DNA of 64,000 nt, from the NCBI GenBank assembly GCA_036497565.1, contig DASXJE010000188.1:1-64000 (forward strand). Reading direction: 5' to 3'. The stretch's first letter is position 1. Each line of letters opens with the position of its first letter. Of the stretch, positions 20,489-30,545 are shown piece by piece. The notes under the pieces are model-generated. The model searched no databases and was not told the origin of the DNA. It saw only the letters and a list, made by a program, of their open reading frames with translations. The position numbers were made by a program, and so were the translations under genes. Source of the stretch: Mycobacteriales bacterium (GTDB taxonomy: Bacteria > Actinomycetota > Actinomycetes > Mycobacteriales > QHCD01).

Positions 20489-20823
20489 TGACGACGATTC
20501 GTCCGTCGATGAAGGTGAAGAAGGGCGACACGGTCGTCGTACTCGCCGGCAAGGACAAGGGCGCCAAGGGCAAGGTCCTGATGGCCTACCCCGCGCAGGG
20601 CCGCGTCCTGGTCGAGGGGGTGAACCGGGTCAAGAAGCACACCCGGATCACCAGTACCCAGCGCGGCGCCAAGGCCGGCGGGATCGTCACCCAGGAGGCG
20701 TCGATCCACGTGAGCAACGTGATGGTCGTCGACGCCGACGGCAACCCGGGCCGGGTCGGCTACAAAAAGGACGAGGACGGTCGCAACACCCGCGTGTCGC
20801 GCCGTACCGGTAAGGAACTGTGA
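20488..20823 (+). CDS. rplX: 50S ribosomal protein L24
   Basis: Assembly-initiating 23S rRNA binder with a KOW motif, 111 aa. [20 protein letters not shown] is the KOW segment, and [10 protein letters not shown] is conserved. I use ATG 20488 inside the rplN stop; GTG 20485 is a possible alternative that would add one residue. Confidence 0.96.
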   Translation: MTTIRPSMKVKKGDTVVVLAGKDKGAKGKVLMAYPAQGRVLVEGVNRVKKHTRITSTQRGAKAGGIVTQEASIHVSNVMVVDADGNPGRVGYKKDEDGRNTRVSRRTGKEL

Positions 20824-20825
20824 CG

Positions 20826-21416
20826 ATGAGCGCCACCACACATGCCAACGCCGGCACTGCCGAGGCTCCGGCCGTGCCGCGGCTGAAGACGCGCTACCGC
20901 GAGGAGATCGGTCCGGAGCTCCGTAAGGAGTTCTCCTACGGCAACGCCATGCAGGTGCCCGGCCTGGTCAAGATCGTGGTCAACATGGGTGTCGGCGAGG
21001 CGGCCCGTGACGCCAAGCTGATGGACGGCGCGGTCCGCGACCTGTCCGCCATCACCGGGCAGAAGCCGCTGGTCCGCCGGGCCCGCAAGTCGATCGCGCA
21101 GTTCAAGCTGCGCGAGGGCATGCCGATCGGCGCGAGCTGCACCCTGCGGGGCAACCGCATGTGGGAGTTCCTCGACCGCCTGCTCACGCTCGCGCTGCCC
21201 CGGATCCGCGACTTCCGCGGGCTCTCGCCGCGGCAGTTCGACGGCCGGGGCAACTACACGTTCGGTCTCAACGAGCAGTCGATGTTCCACGAGATCAACA
21301 TCGACCGGATCGACCGCCAACGCGGTATGGATATCACCGTCGTGACCAGCGCGACCACCGATGACGAGGGCCGGGCACTGCTCCGGCTGCTCGGCTTCCC
21401 GTTCAAGGAGAACTGA
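20826..21416 (+). CDS. rplE: 50S ribosomal protein L5
   Basis: 5S rRNA-binding protein of the central protuberance, 196 aa. The core includes [34 protein letters not shown] and [16 protein letters not shown] chose ATG 20826 because AAGGA (20812-20816) is well spaced for it. The GTG at 20820, which overlaps the rplX stop, would be too close. Confidence 0.95.
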   Translation: MSATTHANAGTAEAPAVPRLKTRYREEIGPELRKEFSYGNAMQVPGLVKIVVNMGVGEAARDAKLMDGAVRDLSAITGQKPLVRRARKSIAQFKLREGMPIGASCTLRGNRMWEFLDRLLTLALPRIRDFRGLSPRQFDGRGNYTFGLNEQSMFHEINIDRIDRQRGMDITVVTSATTDDEGRALLRLLGFPFKEN

Positions 21417-21419
21417 CCG

Positions 21420-21605
21420 ATGGCGAAGAAGGCCCTGGTCATCAAGGCCAACCGGACCCCGAAGTTCGCGGTACGCGCCTACACGCGCTGCCAGCGCTGC
21501 GGGCGCCCGCACTCGGTGCTCCGCAAGTTCGGCCTGTGTCGTATCTGTCTGCGCGAGATGGCGCACGCCGGCGAGCTGCCCGGCGTGACGAAGTCCAGCT
21601 GGTGA
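21420..21605 (+). CDS. rpsN: 30S ribosomal protein S14, zinc-binding (type Z)
   Basis: Head protein of the 30S subunit, 61 aa. It is the short C+ form with two CXXC pairs ([20 protein letters not shown], then RICLRE) that bind zinc. Actinobacteria often also carry a zinc-independent paralogue under Zur control; none is in this window. Confidence 0.97.
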   Translation: MAKKALVIKANRTPKFAVRAYTRCQRCGRPHSVLRKFGLCRICLREMAHAGELPGVTKSSW

Positions 21606-21675
21606 CGATGTCCCGGATTCCCCTTCACCGAAGGCCCGCTACCTGCGGGAACCGCGGCGAGAAAGGCACGACCTC

Positions 21676-22086
21676 ATGACCATGACCGACCCGATCGCAG
21701 ACATGCTGACCCGTCTGCGCAACGCCAACACCGCCTATCACGACGAGGTGGTGATGCCGCACTCCAAGCTCAAGGTGCATGTCGCCGAGATCCTCCAGCA
21801 GGAGGGCTACATCGCCGGCTGGCGGGTGTCCGAACCCGAGCCGGACTCGCACCGGTTCAAGGAGCTCGTCGTCGACCTGAAGTACGGGCCGAACCGCGAG
21901 CGGAGCATCGCCGGCGTACGGCGGGTGTCGAAGCCGGGCCTGCGGGTCTACTGCAAGTCCACCTCGCTGCCCCGGGTCCTCGGTGGACTCGGCGTGGCGA
22001 TCATCTCGACGTCAACGGGTCTGCTGACCGATCGGCAGGCCGCCAAGCGGAAAGTAGGCGGGGAAGTCCTCGCCTACGTCTGGTAA
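21676..22086 (+). CDS. rpsH: 30S ribosomal protein S8
   Basis: Central 16S rRNA binder and, in enterobacteria, repressor of the spc operon, 136 aa. [20 protein letters not shown] and the C-terminal [20 protein letters not shown] are diagnostic. Confidence 0.98.
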   Translation: MTMTDPIADMLTRLRNANTAYHDEVVMPHSKLKVHVAEILQQEGYIAGWRVSEPEPDSHRFKELVVDLKYGPNRERSIAGVRRVSKPGLRVYCKSTSLPRVLGGLGVAIISTSTGLLTDRQAAKRKVGGEVLAYVW

Positions 22087-22097
22087 GGGAGGACAGC

Positions 22098-22637
22098 ATG
22101 TCGCGAATCGGACGCATGCCCATCCCCGTGCCGGGCGGGGTCGACGTCGCGATCGACGGAGCGCAGGTCACGGTGAAGGGCCCGAAGGGTGAGCTCTCGC
22201 ACACCGTCGTCACGCCGATCACCGTCGGCCGGGACGACGACGGCGCCGTGGTCGTCTCCCGACCCAACGACGAACGGGAGAGCCGGGCGTTGCACGGGTT
22301 GTCCCGGTCGCTCATCGCCAACATGGTCACCGGGGTCACCGACGGCTTCAGCAAGTCGCTCGAGATCGTCGGCACCGGCTACCGGGTGCAGGCCCGGGGG
22401 AGCAACCTCGAGTTCGCCCTCGGCTACAGCCACCCCGTGCCGGTCACGGCACCTGCCGGGATCACCTTCGAGGTGACCGCCCCGACCAGACTGACCGTCC
22501 GGGGTATCGACAAGCAGCAGGTCGGCGAGGTGGCCGCCAACATCCGCAAGCTGCGCCGGCCCGACCCTTACAAGGGCAAGGGCGTGCGCTACGCCGGCGA
22601 GGTCATCCGCCGCAAGGCCGGAAAGACAGGGAAGTAA
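22098..22637 (+). CDS. rplF: 50S ribosomal protein L6
   Basis: Lies near the factor-binding site, 179 aa, with two homologous domains. [20 protein letters not shown] and the C-terminal [20 protein letters not shown] are typical. Confidence 0.98.
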   Translation: MSRIGRMPIPVPGGVDVAIDGAQVTVKGPKGELSHTVVTPITVGRDDDGAVVVSRPNDERESRALHGLSRSLIANMVTGVTDGFSKSLEIVGTGYRVQARGSNLEFALGYSHPVPVTAPAGITFEVTAPTRLTVRGIDKQQVGEVAANIRKLRRPDPYKGKGVRYAGEVIRRKAGKTGK

Positions 22638-22640
22638 GTG

Positions 22641-23021
22641 ATGTCGACGCAGAGCAGCACCTCCGCGCGCCGCCGGGTCGCCCGGACCCGGCGCCATTTC
22701 CGGCTGCGCAAGAAGGTGGCCGGCACGACGACGCGGCCGCGTCTGGTGGTCAGCCGGTCCGCCCGCCACGTCTACGCCCAGGTGGTCGACGACAGCCACG
22801 GTGTCACGCTCGCGTCCGCGTCGACGTACCGCCTGGACACCGCCGCGCTCGGCGAGCACACCGACAAGACCGCGCAGGCCCGGCGGGTCGGTGAGCTCCT
22901 GGCGGAGCGCGCCAAGGCCGCCGGGATCGACCAGGTCGTCTTCGACCGGGGCGGCAACGCCTACCACGGGCGGGTCGCGGCAGTCGCCGAGGCCGCCCGC
23001 GCCGGTGGGCTGGAGTTCTGA
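22641..23021 (+). CDS. rplR: 50S ribosomal protein L18
   Basis: 5S rRNA binder, 126 aa. [20 protein letters not shown] and the ending [20 protein letters not shown] are conserved. ATG 22641 is preferred (GGGAAG just upstream). An adjacent GTG at 22638 abuts the rplF stop. Confidence 0.95.
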   Translation: MSTQSSTSARRRVARTRRHFRLRKKVAGTTTRPRLVVSRSARHVYAQVVDDSHGVTLASASTYRLDTAALGEHTDKTAQARRVGELLAERAKAAGIDQVVFDRGGNAYHGRVAAVAEAARAGGLEF

Positions 23022-23076
23022 TGAGAGACCAGGTGAACATGATCGACACCGCACGCATGATGGAGAGGGACGCCTG

Positions 23077-23673
23077 ATGCCGGGAACGCAGCGCCGCGGC
23101 GGGGGATCCGGTGACCGCCGGGACCGCCGCGACCGCCAGGGCGGGGCGGCCGCCGAGAAGAACGCCTACATCGAGCGCCTGGTGGCGGTGAACCGCGTCG
23201 CCAAGGTGGTCAAGGGCGGCCGGCGGTTCAGCTTCACCGCGCTGGTCATCGTCGGCGACGGCAACGGCATGGTCGGGGTCGGCTACGGCAAGGCCAAGGA
23301 GGTGCCGGCCGCGATCGCCAAGGGCGTCGAGGAGGGCAAGAAGAGCCTCTTCAAGGTCCCGCGGATCGGCGTCACCATCCCGCACCCGGTGCAGGGCGAG
23401 GCCGCCGCGGGCGTCGTGCTGCTCAAGCCGGCCAGCCCGGGAACCGGCGTCATCGCCGGCGGCCCGGTGCGTGCCGTGCTGGAGTGCGCCGGCATCCACG
23501 ACGTGCTGTCGAAGAGCCTCGGGTCGTCCAACCCGATCAACATCGTGCACGCCACGGTCGCCGCGCTGCAGATGCTGGTGCGTCCGGAGGAGGTCGCGAG
23601 CCGTCGTGGGCTCCCCATCGAGGACGTCGCGCCCGCCGCCATGCTGCGGGCCCGTGCGGCCCAGGGGACGTGA
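23077..23673 (+). CDS. rpsE: 30S ribosomal protein S5
   Basis: Affects decoding fidelity and mRNA entry, 198 aa. The basic Gly/Arg-rich N-terminus is followed by the double-stranded-RNA-like fold ([20 protein letters not shown], then [20 protein letters not shown]) and [16 protein letters not shown]. The start follows GGAGAGGGA. Confidence 0.97.
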   Translation: MPGTQRRGGGSGDRRDRRDRQGGAAAEKNAYIERLVAVNRVAKVVKGGRRFSFTALVIVGDGNGMVGVGYGKAKEVPAAIAKGVEEGKKSLFKVPRIGVTIPHPVQGEAAAGVVLLKPASPGTGVIAGGPVRAVLECAGIHDVLSKSLGSSNPINIVHATVAALQMLVRPEEVASRRGLPIEDVAPAAMLRARAAQGT

Positions 23674-23675
23674 AC

Positions 23676-23858
23676 ATGACCAGACTGAAGGTCACCCAGG
23701 TCAAGTCGACGATCGGGACCAAGCCCAATCACCGTGAGACGCTCCGCAGTCTCGGGCTCAAACGGATCCACGACGTCGTCGTCAAGGAGGACCGCCCGGA
23801 GATCCGCGGCATGGTCGCGACCGTGCCGCACCTGGTTGCGGTCGAGGAGGTCGAGTAA
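23676..23858 (+). CDS. rpmD: 50S ribosomal protein L30
   Basis: Small 50S protein, 60 aa. It starts at ATG 23676, 2 bp after the rpsE stop. [20 protein letters not shown] and the segment [20 protein letters not shown] are diagnostic. Confidence 0.97.
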   Translation: MTRLKVTQVKSTIGTKPNHRETLRSLGLKRIHDVVVKEDRPEIRGMVATVPHLVAVEEVE

Positions 23859-23861
23859 GGC

Positions 23862-24305
23862 ATGACGATCAAGGTTCACCACCTCCGCCCCGCGCCGGGC
23901 GCGAAGACGCCGAAGAACCGGGTCGGGCGCGGCGGGGGATCCAAGGGCAAGACCGCCGGTCGTGGGACAAAGGGAACAAAAGCCCGCAACCAGGTGCCGG
24001 CCCGCTTCGAGGGCGGGCAGATGCCCATCCACATGCGGCTGCCGAAGCTCAGGGGCTTCACCAACCGGTTCGGCACCACCTTCCAGGTGGTCAACGCCGG
24101 TCGGCTCGGTCAGCTCTTCCCGGACGGCGGCACCGTCGGCCCGGCCGAGCTGGTCGCGGCCGGCGCCGTACGCCGGGGACAGCCGGTCAAGGTGCTCGGG
24201 ACCGGTGATCTGGGCGGAGCGACCCTGCAGGTCAGCGCCCACGCCTTCTCCGACAGTGCCCGGACCAAGATCATCGAGGCCGGCGGAACAGTAACGGAGC
24301 TATAG
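23862..24305 (+). CDS. rplO: 50S ribosomal protein L15
   Basis: Late-assembly 23S rRNA binder, 147 aa. [20 protein letters not shown] and [18 protein letters not shown] are conserved. Last ribosomal gene of the spc cluster. Confidence 0.97.
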   Translation: MTIKVHHLRPAPGAKTPKNRVGRGGGSKGKTAGRGTKGTKARNQVPARFEGGQMPIHMRLPKLRGFTNRFGTTFQVVNAGRLGQLFPDGGTVGPAELVAAGAVRRGQPVKVLGTGDLGGATLQVSAHAFSDSARTKIIEAGGTVTEL

Positions 24306-24464
24306 CGAGCGCGGCCGCACGCTCGCGCGGCTGTTAGAGTCGCAGCTTAGGGTCCGTCTGGCTGTTTTTCGGCTGGGTCGGACCTTGCCGACCGACCCGC
24401 CGGCTGGGATTCCGGCCGTTACCGACGGGCGGGCCGAGTCCGGCCCGCCGGCGCAGGAGGATTC
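24306..24464 (+). other. rplO-secY intergenic region
   Basis: This 159-bp gap contains GCGAGCG (24305-24311) and CGCTCGC (24320-24326), a 7-bp hairpin starting at the rplO stop. Two -10-like boxes, TAGAGT (24335-24340) and TAGGGT (24348-24353), have no good -35. TGTTTTTC lies near 24364. secY may have its own weak promoter here. AGGAGG (24455-24460) serves the secY GTG. Confidence 0.4.
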
Positions 24465-25772
24465 GTGCTTTCCGCGTTCGCAGCGGCGTTCCGGACGCCC
24501 GACCTGCGCAAGAAGCTGCTCTTCACGCTCGGGATGATCGCGCTCTACCGGTTCGGCGCGAGCGTGCCGACTCCGGGCGTCTCGACCCACAACATCAACA
24601 CCTGCATCAACTTCGTCAACCAGGGCTCGAGCAAGAACGTCTACTCGCTGGTCAACCTGTTCAGCGGCGGGGCGTTGCTGAAGCTCTCGGTCTTCGCGCT
24701 CGGGATCATGCCGTACATCACGGCGAGCATCATCATCCAGCTGCTGGTCGTGGTGATCCCCCGGTTCGAGGCGCTGAAGAAGGAAGGCCAGTCCGGGCAG
24801 AACAAGCTCACCCAGTACACCCGTTACCTCACGGTCGGCCTGGCGATCCTGCAGTCCACCGGCGTGGTCGCGCTGGCCAAGAACAACCAGCTCTTCCAGG
24901 GCTGCCCGCAGTCGGTGCTCGCCGACCAGTCGATCTTCACGCTCGCGACCATGATCATCACGATGATGGCCGGAACCGCCGTCATCATGTGGCTGGCCGA
25001 GCTGATCACCGACCGCGGCGTGGGCAACGGCATGTCGGTACTGATCTTCACCGGCATCGCGGCCCGCATCCCGTCGGAGGGCAACGCGATCCTCAAGGGC
25101 GCCGGCGGGGTGATCTTCTTCTTCGTGTGCGTCCTCGGCCTGGCGATCATCACCGCCGTGGTCTACGTCGAGCAGTCCCAGCGCCGGATCCCGGTCCAAT
25201 ACGCCAAACGGATGGTCGGCCGCCGAATGTACGGCGGGACGTCGACCTACCTCCCGCTGAAGGTCAACCCGGCCGGCGTCATCCCGGTGATTTTCGCCTC
25301 CTCGCTGCTCTACATCCCGCAGCTGGTGAGCCAGCTCAACGGCAACGGCACCAGCACCATCAAGCGGTTCGTCGAGAACTACCTGGTCAAACAGAACAGC
25401 TATGTCTACATCCTGGTTTACTTCGCGCTGATCATCTTCTTCACCTACTTCTACGTGTCGATCACGTTCAACCCCGAAGAGCGGGCCGACGACATGAAGA
25501 AGTACGGCGGGTTCATCCCGGGCATCAGACCGGGACGGCCGACCGCCGAATACCTGTCCTTCGTGCTCTCCCGCATCACGCTGCCCGGATCGCTCTATCT
25601 GGGGATCGTGGCCGTCTTACCCAACTTCTTTTTGTCGATCACGCAGGGCAACAACCAGAACTTCCCCTTCGGCGGCACAGCTGTGCTCATCATGGTCGGT
25701 GTCGGGTTGGACACCGTGAAGCAGATCGAGAGCCAGTTGATGCAGCGCAACTATGAGGGATTCCTGCGCTAG
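24465..25772 (+). CDS. secY: preprotein translocase subunit SecY
   Basis: Central channel of the Sec translocon, 435 aa. It has ten predicted membrane helices in the family pattern, beginning with [20 protein letters not shown]. The plug and gate region contains [20 protein letters not shown]. The cytosolic loop [11 protein letters not shown] and the C-terminal [19 protein letters not shown] are signatures. GTG start. adk starts 13 bp downstream. Confidence 0.98.
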   Translation: MLSAFAAAFRTPDLRKKLLFTLGMIALYRFGASVPTPGVSTHNINTCINFVNQGSSKNVYSLVNLFSGGALLKLSVFALGIMPYITASIIIQLLVVVIPRFEALKKEGQSGQNKLTQYTRYLTVGLAILQSTGVVALAKNNQLFQGCPQSVLADQSIFTLATMIITMMAGTAVIMWLAELITDRGVGNGMSVLIFTGIAARIPSEGNAILKGAGGVIFFFVCVLGLAIITAVVYVEQSQRRIPVQYAKRMVGRRMYGGTSTYLPLKVNPAGVIPVIFASSLLYIPQLVSQLNGNGTSTIKRFVENYLVKQNSYVYILVYFALIIFFTYFYVSITFNPEERADDMKKYGGFIPGIRPGRPTAEYLSFVLSRITLPGSLYLGIVAVLPNFFLSITQGNNQNFPFGGTAVLIMVGVGLDTVKQIESQLMQRNYEGFLR

Positions 25773-25785
25773 TGAGGCCACACCA

Positions 25786-26439
25786 GTGAGGCTGGTACTG
25801 GTCGGGCCGCCCGGCGCGGGCAAAGGGACCCAGGCGCAGTTCATCGCGGCGCAGCTGGCGGTCCCGAAGATCTCCACCGGGGACATCTTCCGGGAGCACG
25901 TGAGCCAGGGCACCGAGCTCGGCATGGCCGCCAAGAAGTACATGGAGACCGGGGACCTGGTCCCGGACGAGGTCACCATCGCGATGGTCCGGGAGCGGCT
26001 CGGTGAGGACGACGCCGGCGACGGCTTCCTGCTCGACGGCTTCCCCCGCAACGTGCCGCAGGCCGAGACCCTCGATGAGATCCTCGCCGACATGGGTTCC
26101 GCCCTCAACGTCGTCCTCGAACTGGTGGTCGACGACGAGGAGGTCATCCGGCGGTTGTCCGGGCGGCGTACCTGCCGCAACTGCGGGCACATCTGGCACG
26201 TCGACTTCGACCCGCCGACCCGCGAGGGCAAGTGCGACGACTGCGGCGGCCAGCTGTTCCAGCGCGACGACGACAAGCCGGCCACCATCCAGCACCGGCT
26301 CGACGTTTACGCCGCGCAGACCGCACCCCTGATCGCGTTCTACGCTGAACATGGAGTGCTGGTCGGCATCGACGCCACCGGTCCGGTGGACGACGTCACC
26401 GAGCGGGCGATCGATGCGCTGCACCGGTACGGCGACTGA
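25786..26439 (+). CDS. adk: adenylate kinase
   Basis: Interconverts AMP, ADP and ATP in the cytosol, 217 aa. The P-loop [10 protein letters not shown] is at about residues 7-16, and [10 protein letters not shown] carries the conserved core-domain Arg. The LID has a zinc knuckle with C130, C133, C150 and C153, the long zinc-type LID. GTG 25786 is chosen because the P-loop then sits at the normal distance from the N-terminus; an upstream in-frame ATG (25753) would lie inside secY. Confidence 0.96.
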   Translation: MRLVLVGPPGAGKGTQAQFIAAQLAVPKISTGDIFREHVSQGTELGMAAKKYMETGDLVPDEVTIAMVRERLGEDDAGDGFLLDGFPRNVPQAETLDEILADMGSALNVVLELVVDDEEVIRRLSGRRTCRNCGHIWHVDFDPPTREGKCDDCGGQLFQRDDDKPATIQHRLDVYAAQTAPLIAFYAEHGVLVGIDATGPVDDVTERAIDALHRYGD

Positions 26440-26467
26440 GGTGTTTCGGGGAAGGCGGCGGAGGCAA

Positions 26468-27271
26468 ATGATCCAGATCAAGTCGGCCGACGAGCTGGCG
26501 CTGATGCGCCAAGCCGGGCTCGTGGTCGGCCGGACGCTGGACAAGCTCCGCGGTGCGGTGGCCGCGGGCGTGACCACCGAGGAACTCGACGATCTCGCCC
26601 ACGAGTGCATCGTCGGCGAGGGCGCCACGCCGTCCTTCCTCGGCTACCGCGGCTTCCCGAAGACGATCTGCACCTCGGTCAACGAGGAGGTCGTGCACGG
26701 CATCCCGCGGCGGGACAAGCGGCTGCGCGACGGCGACATCATCTCGATCGACTGCGGGGCCATCGTCGACGGCTGGCACGGCGACTCCGCGATCACGGTC
26801 CCCGTCGGGCGGGCCAAGCCGGACCGGCTCGAGCTGATCCGGGTCTGTGAGGAGGCGATGTGGACCGTCTTCGCCCGGGCCCGGCTCGGCATGCGCATCC
26901 GTGACCTTGGCGCGATCGTCGAGGACGTGGTCCGGCCCACCGGGCTCGGCATCGTCGACTTCTACGGCGGTCACGGCATCGGCACCGAGATGCACCAGGA
27001 CCCGCACGTGCTCAACCACAGCCGGGGCCCGCGCGGACCCCGCATCGTCGAGGGGATGGCGCTGGCGATCGAGCCGATGCTCACGCTCGGCGACCCGGCG
27101 ACCCGGGAGCTCGCCGACGGCTGGACCGTGGTCACCCGCGACGGCTCTCTCGCGGGTCACGTCGAGCACACCTTCACGGTGACCGCGGACGGGCCGTGGG
27201 TGCTGACCGCCCTGGACGGGGGAGCCGCCAAGCTGGCCGAGTTCGGCGTCTCCGTGCCCGACCGGCGCTGA
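26468..27271 (+). CDS. map: methionine aminopeptidase type I
   Basis: Removes the initiator Met from nascent proteins, 267 aa. The metal ligands lie in IDCGAIVDGWHGDSAI (two Asp), GHGIGTEMHQDPHV (His) and the two C-terminal Glu residues in AIEPML and HVEHTFTVT. GGAGG lies just before ATG 26468. It keeps the classical secY-adk-map order. There is no long N-terminal SH3-type extension. Confidence 0.96.
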   Translation: MIQIKSADELALMRQAGLVVGRTLDKLRGAVAAGVTTEELDDLAHECIVGEGATPSFLGYRGFPKTICTSVNEEVVHGIPRRDKRLRDGDIISIDCGAIVDGWHGDSAITVPVGRAKPDRLELIRVCEEAMWTVFARARLGMRIRDLGAIVEDVVRPTGLGIVDFYGGHGIGTEMHQDPHVLNHSRGPRGPRIVEGMALAIEPMLTLGDPATRELADGWTVVTRDGSLAGHVEHTFTVTADGPWVLTALDGGAAKLAEFGVSVPDRR

Positions 27272-27277
27272 TCGCCG

Positions 27278-27757
27278 ATGACCGAGCCGACGCCGGACCC
27301 GACCGGGTCGCTGCGGGCCGGGGACGCCGACCGCAACGCGACGGTGGCCCGGTTGCAGGCCGCCTTCTCCGAGGGCCGGCTGGACCTGGTCGAGTTGGAC
27401 GAGCGCACGGCGTCCGCCTACGCCGCCAAGACCCTCGGCGAGCTCAAGGAGCTGACCCGCGACCTGCCCGCCGGTGATGCCGCGCCGGCGCCGGGCACCG
27501 GGCAGGTGGCCGGTCGCCGGGCCGACGGTGCGCCGGTCAGCCGGCCCGCCGCCGCGGCGTCCCTGCTCAGCGGCTGGCTGGTCGGGGCGATGTCCGGCGT
27601 GGTCGGCATCAACCTGATCATCTGGGCCGGCGTCTGCCTGGCCAGCGGGCACTGGGTCTACCCGTGGTGGATCTGGGTGCTGGTCTTCTGCGTGATCGGC
27701 GGGGCGGGCGACGCTCGCCAGCGATCCGAGCGGCGACGCCGTCGCGACGGGTCATGA
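27278..27757 (+). CDS. DUF1707 domain protein with C-terminal membrane segments
   Basis: A 159 aa protein of unknown function. The N-terminal part (about 12-65) fits the actinobacterial DUF1707/SHOCT-like pattern (LRAGDADRNATVARLQAAFS, then GRLDLVELDERTASAYAAKT). An Ala/Pro-rich linker follows. Two hydrophobic helices (about 98-140, including VVGINLIIWAGVCLA and WWIWVLVFCVIGG) form a 2TM-type tail, and the end is basic. It overlaps the next gene by 4 nt, so they are probably co-expressed. These two genes separate map from infA. Confidence 0.75.
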   Translation: MTEPTPDPTGSLRAGDADRNATVARLQAAFSEGRLDLVELDERTASAYAAKTLGELKELTRDLPAGDAAPAPGTGQVAGRRADGAPVSRPAAAASLLSGWLVGAMSGVVGINLIIWAGVCLASGHWVYPWWIWVLVFCVIGGAGDARQRSERRRRRDGS

Positions 27758-28251
27758 CCCGGGCAACGGAAGCGTCCGTCGAGCTGCGCTGGGTGCGGCT
27801 GACCGACCCGGCGGCGCAGCCGCTGGTGCACGGGCTGTCGGGGGAGTACGCCGAGCGCTACGGGTCCAACGACGAGATGCAGGCCTTCGACCCGGCCGAC
27901 TTCGGACCACCGGACGGCGCCTTCGTGCTCGTGGTCGAGGGAGGCCGGACGGTCGCCGGCGGCGGCATCCGCCGGTTGGACCCGTGCTGCGCCGAGCTGA
28001 AGCGGATGTGGACGGCTCCGACGCACCGCCGGCGGGGGCTGGCGCGGGTGGTGCTTGCGGCGCTCGAGGAGGCGGCCCGCGAACGCGGCTTCCGGCGGCT
28101 GCTGCTCGAGACCGGTCCGGCCCAGCCCGAGGCGATCCGGCTCTATCGCTCGGCCGGGTTCGAGTTGGTACCCGGTTACGGGCGATACCGGGACGATCCG
28201 GACGCCCTGAGCTATGCGAAGCACCTCGACGACGGGCAGGTTGGCGTGTGA
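27754..28251 (+). CDS. GNAT family N-acetyltransferase
   Basis: A 165 aa acetyltransferase-like protein with unknown substrate. The acetyl-CoA binding motif A is seen as [20 protein letters not shown] (about 85-104), followed by [20 protein letters not shown], the usual motif B. It starts at ATG 27754 in an ATGA overlap with the DUF1707 gene. The -35 of the infA promoter lies in its last codons. Confidence 0.85.
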   Translation: MTRATEASVELRWVRLTDPAAQPLVHGLSGEYAERYGSNDEMQAFDPADFGPPDGAFVLVVEGGRTVAGGGIRRLDPCCAELKRMWTAPTHRRRGLARVVLAALEEAARERGFRRLLLETGPAQPEAIRLYRSAGFELVPGYGRYRDDPDALSYAKHLDDGQVGV

Positions 28252-28270
28252 CCGGCTCGGCCCGTACACT
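28241..28270 (+). promoter_or_regulatory. infA promoter
   Basis: TTGGCG (28241-28246), 18 bp, TACACT (28265-28270). The -35 overlaps the end of the GNAT gene. The predicted leader to infA is about 145 nt. It would drive infA-rpmJ-rpsM-rpsK-rpsD-rpoA-rplQ. Confidence 0.65.
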
Positions 28271-28423
28271 CATGCGTTGGCGCCTGCGCTGTCTTTCGTC
28301 GTGCTGTGGCCGCACGATCGAGGACCGCCCTCTCTGGGCGTAGCCGCCGAGCTGCACCATCACACCGATGTCGTGAAGACCCGTCCAGGCGTGTCTCGCG
28401 GCCGATCCACGATTGCGGAGGAT

Positions 28424-28645
28424 ATGGCGAAGAAAGACGGAGCCATTGAGGTCGAAGGCCGAGTCGTCGAGCCGCTGCCCAACGCGATGTTCCGCGTTGA
28501 GCTGCAGAACGGGCACCGCGTCCTCGCCCACATCTCCGGAAAGATGCGGCAGCACTACATCCGCATCCTGCCGGAGGACCGGGTGGTCGTGGAGCTCTCG
28601 CCGTACGACCTGACTCGCGGTCGGATCGTCTACCGCTACAAGTGA
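28424..28645 (+). CDS. infA: translation initiation factor IF-1
   Basis: Binds the A site of the 30S subunit during initiation, 73 aa with the OB fold. [20 protein letters not shown], the segment [20 protein letters not shown] and the ending [15 protein letters not shown] are diagnostic. It starts the alpha-operon block. Confidence 0.98.
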   Translation: MAKKDGAIEVEGRVVEPLPNAMFRVELQNGHRVLAHISGKMRQHYIRILPEDRVVVELSPYDLTRGRIVYRYK

Positions 28646-28706
28646 GCCAGCTGTCGATCTCGATCTTGTCGGGCAGCAGCGTAAGGAACAGGAGTTGGCC
28701 TGCGCC

Positions 28707-28820
28707 GTGAAGGTGAAGCCGAGCGTCAAGAAGATCTGTGACAAGTGCAAGGTGATCCGTCGTAACGGGCGGGTCATGGTGATCTGCGACAACCTGCGGC
28801 ACAAGCAGCGGCAGGGCTGA
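28707..28820 (+). CDS. rpmJ: 50S ribosomal protein L36
   Basis: 37 aa zinc-ribbon protein of the large subunit. It starts at GTG 28707 after AAGGAACAGGAG. The sequence [20 protein letters not shown] with C11, C14, C27 and H32 is the zinc-binding C+ form. Confidence 0.95.
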   Translation: MKVKPSVKKICDKCKVIRRNGRVMVICDNLRHKQRQG

Positions 28821-28846
28821 CCCAGCACCGACACATCCGCGCGTCA

Positions 28847-28886
28847 CCCGCCGTACGGCGGGCCACCCCCGGCACGGAGGCCGGGG
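28847..28886 (+). other. tandem hairpins in the rpsM leader
   Basis: A perfect palindrome with arms CCCGCC and GGCGGG (28847-28862) is followed at once by CCCCGGC (28867-28873) pairing with GCCGGGG (28880-28886). Then CAGGAG/CTCCTG (about 28896-28911) form a third small stem. All lie in the 144 bp between rpmJ and rpsM. They may be attenuators or an S4-type regulatory site; that is inference. Confidence 0.45.
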
Positions 28887-28964
28887 CCCGGAACACAGGA
28901 GTTACCTCCTGGGACCGGGACGACGACGCGACAGACCTCCGCGAGCCAAGGAGCACACCGACAG

Positions 28965-29345
28965 ATGGCACGCCTCGCCGGCGTCGACCTTCCCCGCGAG
29001 AAGCGGATGGAGGTCGCGCTCACCTACATCTACGGGATGGGCCGTACCCGGGCCCAGCAAACCCTCGCCGCGACCGGGGTGGACCCGGACCTGCGGTCCG
29101 GAGACCTCGGCGACGAGGATCTGGTCAAGCTGCGGGACTGGATCGACAGCAACTACCAGGTCGAGGGTGACCTGCGTCGGGAGATCGCCCAGGACATCCG
29201 CCGCAAGGTGGAGATCGGCTGCTACCAAGGCATCCGGCACCGCCGCGGGCTGCCCGTCCACGGCCAGCGCACGCACACCAACGCCCGGACCCGCAAGGGG
29301 CCGAAGCGGACGGTGGCCGGCAAGAAGAAGGTCGGCCGCAAGTAG
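28965..29345 (+). CDS. rpsM: 30S ribosomal protein S13
   Basis: Head protein contacting the P-site tRNA and the 50S subunit, 126 aa. [20 protein letters not shown], the segment [20 protein letters not shown] and a basic tail are diagnostic. Confidence 0.98.
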   Translation: MARLAGVDLPREKRMEVALTYIYGMGRTRAQQTLAATGVDPDLRSGDLGDEDLVKLRDWIDSNYQVEGDLRREIAQDIRRKVEIGCYQGIRHRRGLPVHGQRTHTNARTRKGPKRTVAGKKKVGRK

Positions 29346-29417
29346 CCGCAGCCAGGACACCGCTGATCCGGCAGCCCCGGCCAGCATCCCGAAACCTCGT
29401 TTGGAGTAGACGGCCAC

Positions 29418-29825
29418 ATGCCCCCGAAGACCCGCGCCGGCGCCGGCGCGAAGAAGACCCGGCGTCGGGAGAAGAAGAACATCGCGCACGGGCACGCGCA
29501 CATCAAGAGCACCTTCAACAACACCATCGTGTCGATCACCGACCCGATGGGCAGCGTCATCTCCTGGGCGTCCGCCGGGCACGTCGGCTTCAAGGGTTCG
29601 CGGAAGTCGACGCCGTTCGCCGCCCAGATGGCCGCCGAGAGCGCGGCCCGCAAGGCGCAGGAGCACGGAATGCGCAAGGTCGACGTCTTCGTGAAGGGCC
29701 CGGGTAGCGGGCGCGAGACGGCGATCCGTTCGCTGCAGGCAGCCGGCCTGGAAGTCGGCACCATCCAGGACGTCACCCCGCAGCCGCACAACGGCTGCCG
29801 ACCGCCGAAGCGTCGGCGGGTCTGA
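29418..29825 (+). CDS. rpsK: 30S ribosomal protein S11
   Basis: Platform protein of the 30S subunit, 135 aa. [20 protein letters not shown] and the C-terminal [18 protein letters not shown] are signatures. Confidence 0.98.
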   Translation: MPPKTRAGAGAKKTRRREKKNIAHGHAHIKSTFNNTIVSITDPMGSVISWASAGHVGFKGSRKSTPFAAQMAAESAARKAQEHGMRKVDVFVKGPGSGRETAIRSLQAAGLEVGTIQDVTPQPHNGCRPPKRRRV

Positions 29826-29847
29826 AGCCGGAGGAGAGACCGAAGTT

Positions 29848-30474
29848 ATGGCGCGTTACACCGGTCCGGACTGCAAGCTGTGCCGCCGCGAGAAGATGAA
29901 GCTCTTCCTCAAGGGCGCGAAGTGCGAGAGTCCGAAGTGCCCGATCGAGATCCGGCCCTACCCGCCGGGCGAGCACGGTCGTGGCCGCAGCAAGGAGAGC
30001 GAGTACCTGCTCCAGCTCCGGGAGAAGCAGAAGGCCCGCCGGGTCTACGGCGTCCTGGAGAAGCAGTTCCGCGGCTACTACGACGAGGCCAACCGCCAGA
30101 CGGGCAAGACCGGCGAGGTCATGCTGCAGATCCTGGAGAGCCGGCTCGACAACGTCGTGTACCGCGCGGGCTTCGCCAAGTCCCGGGACATGGCCCGTCA
30201 ACTGGTCCGGCACGGGCACATCGTCGTCAACGGCCACAAGGTCGACATCCCGTCGTACCGGATCGGCGCGAACGACATCATCGAGGTCCGCGAGAGCTCG
30301 CGTGAGCTGACGCCGTTCGTGATCGCCCGCGCCGAGGCCGGGTCCCGCCCGGTGCCGCCGTGGATGGAGGTCATCACCAACCGGATGCGGGTCCTCGTGC
30401 ACGCCCTGCCCGCGCGGCAGGTCATCGACACCCAGGTCCAGGAACAGCTGATCGTCGAGTTCTACTCGAAGTAG
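29848..30474 (+). CDS. rpsD: 30S ribosomal protein S4, zinc-binding form
   Basis: Primary 16S rRNA binder, translational regulator of the alpha operon in E. coli, and an antitermination-like factor, 208 aa. The N-terminal zinc knuckle ([12 protein letters not shown], then KCESPKCP) has four Cys. The S4 RNA-binding domain contains [20 protein letters not shown] and [20 protein letters not shown]. Confidence 0.98.
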   Translation: MARYTGPDCKLCRREKMKLFLKGAKCESPKCPIEIRPYPPGEHGRGRSKESEYLLQLREKQKARRVYGVLEKQFRGYYDEANRQTGKTGEVMLQILESRLDNVVYRAGFAKSRDMARQLVRHGHIVVNGHKVDIPSYRIGANDIIEVRESSRELTPFVIARAEAGSRPVPPWMEVITNRMRVLVHALPARQVIDTQVQEQLIVEFYSK

Positions 30475-30545
30475 CACCATCGCGCGGGCATCCGCCTCGC
30501 GCGCTTGTCGGCCGTCATATAGCGGGCGGCCGGAAGGGAAACAAC

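Noticed and set aside
28272-28343. A 23-codon upstream ORF ([12 protein letters not shown]...) in the infA leader
   Set aside because: Its ATG lies only 1 nt after the -10 box, upstream of the expected transcription start, so it would not be on the mRNA.
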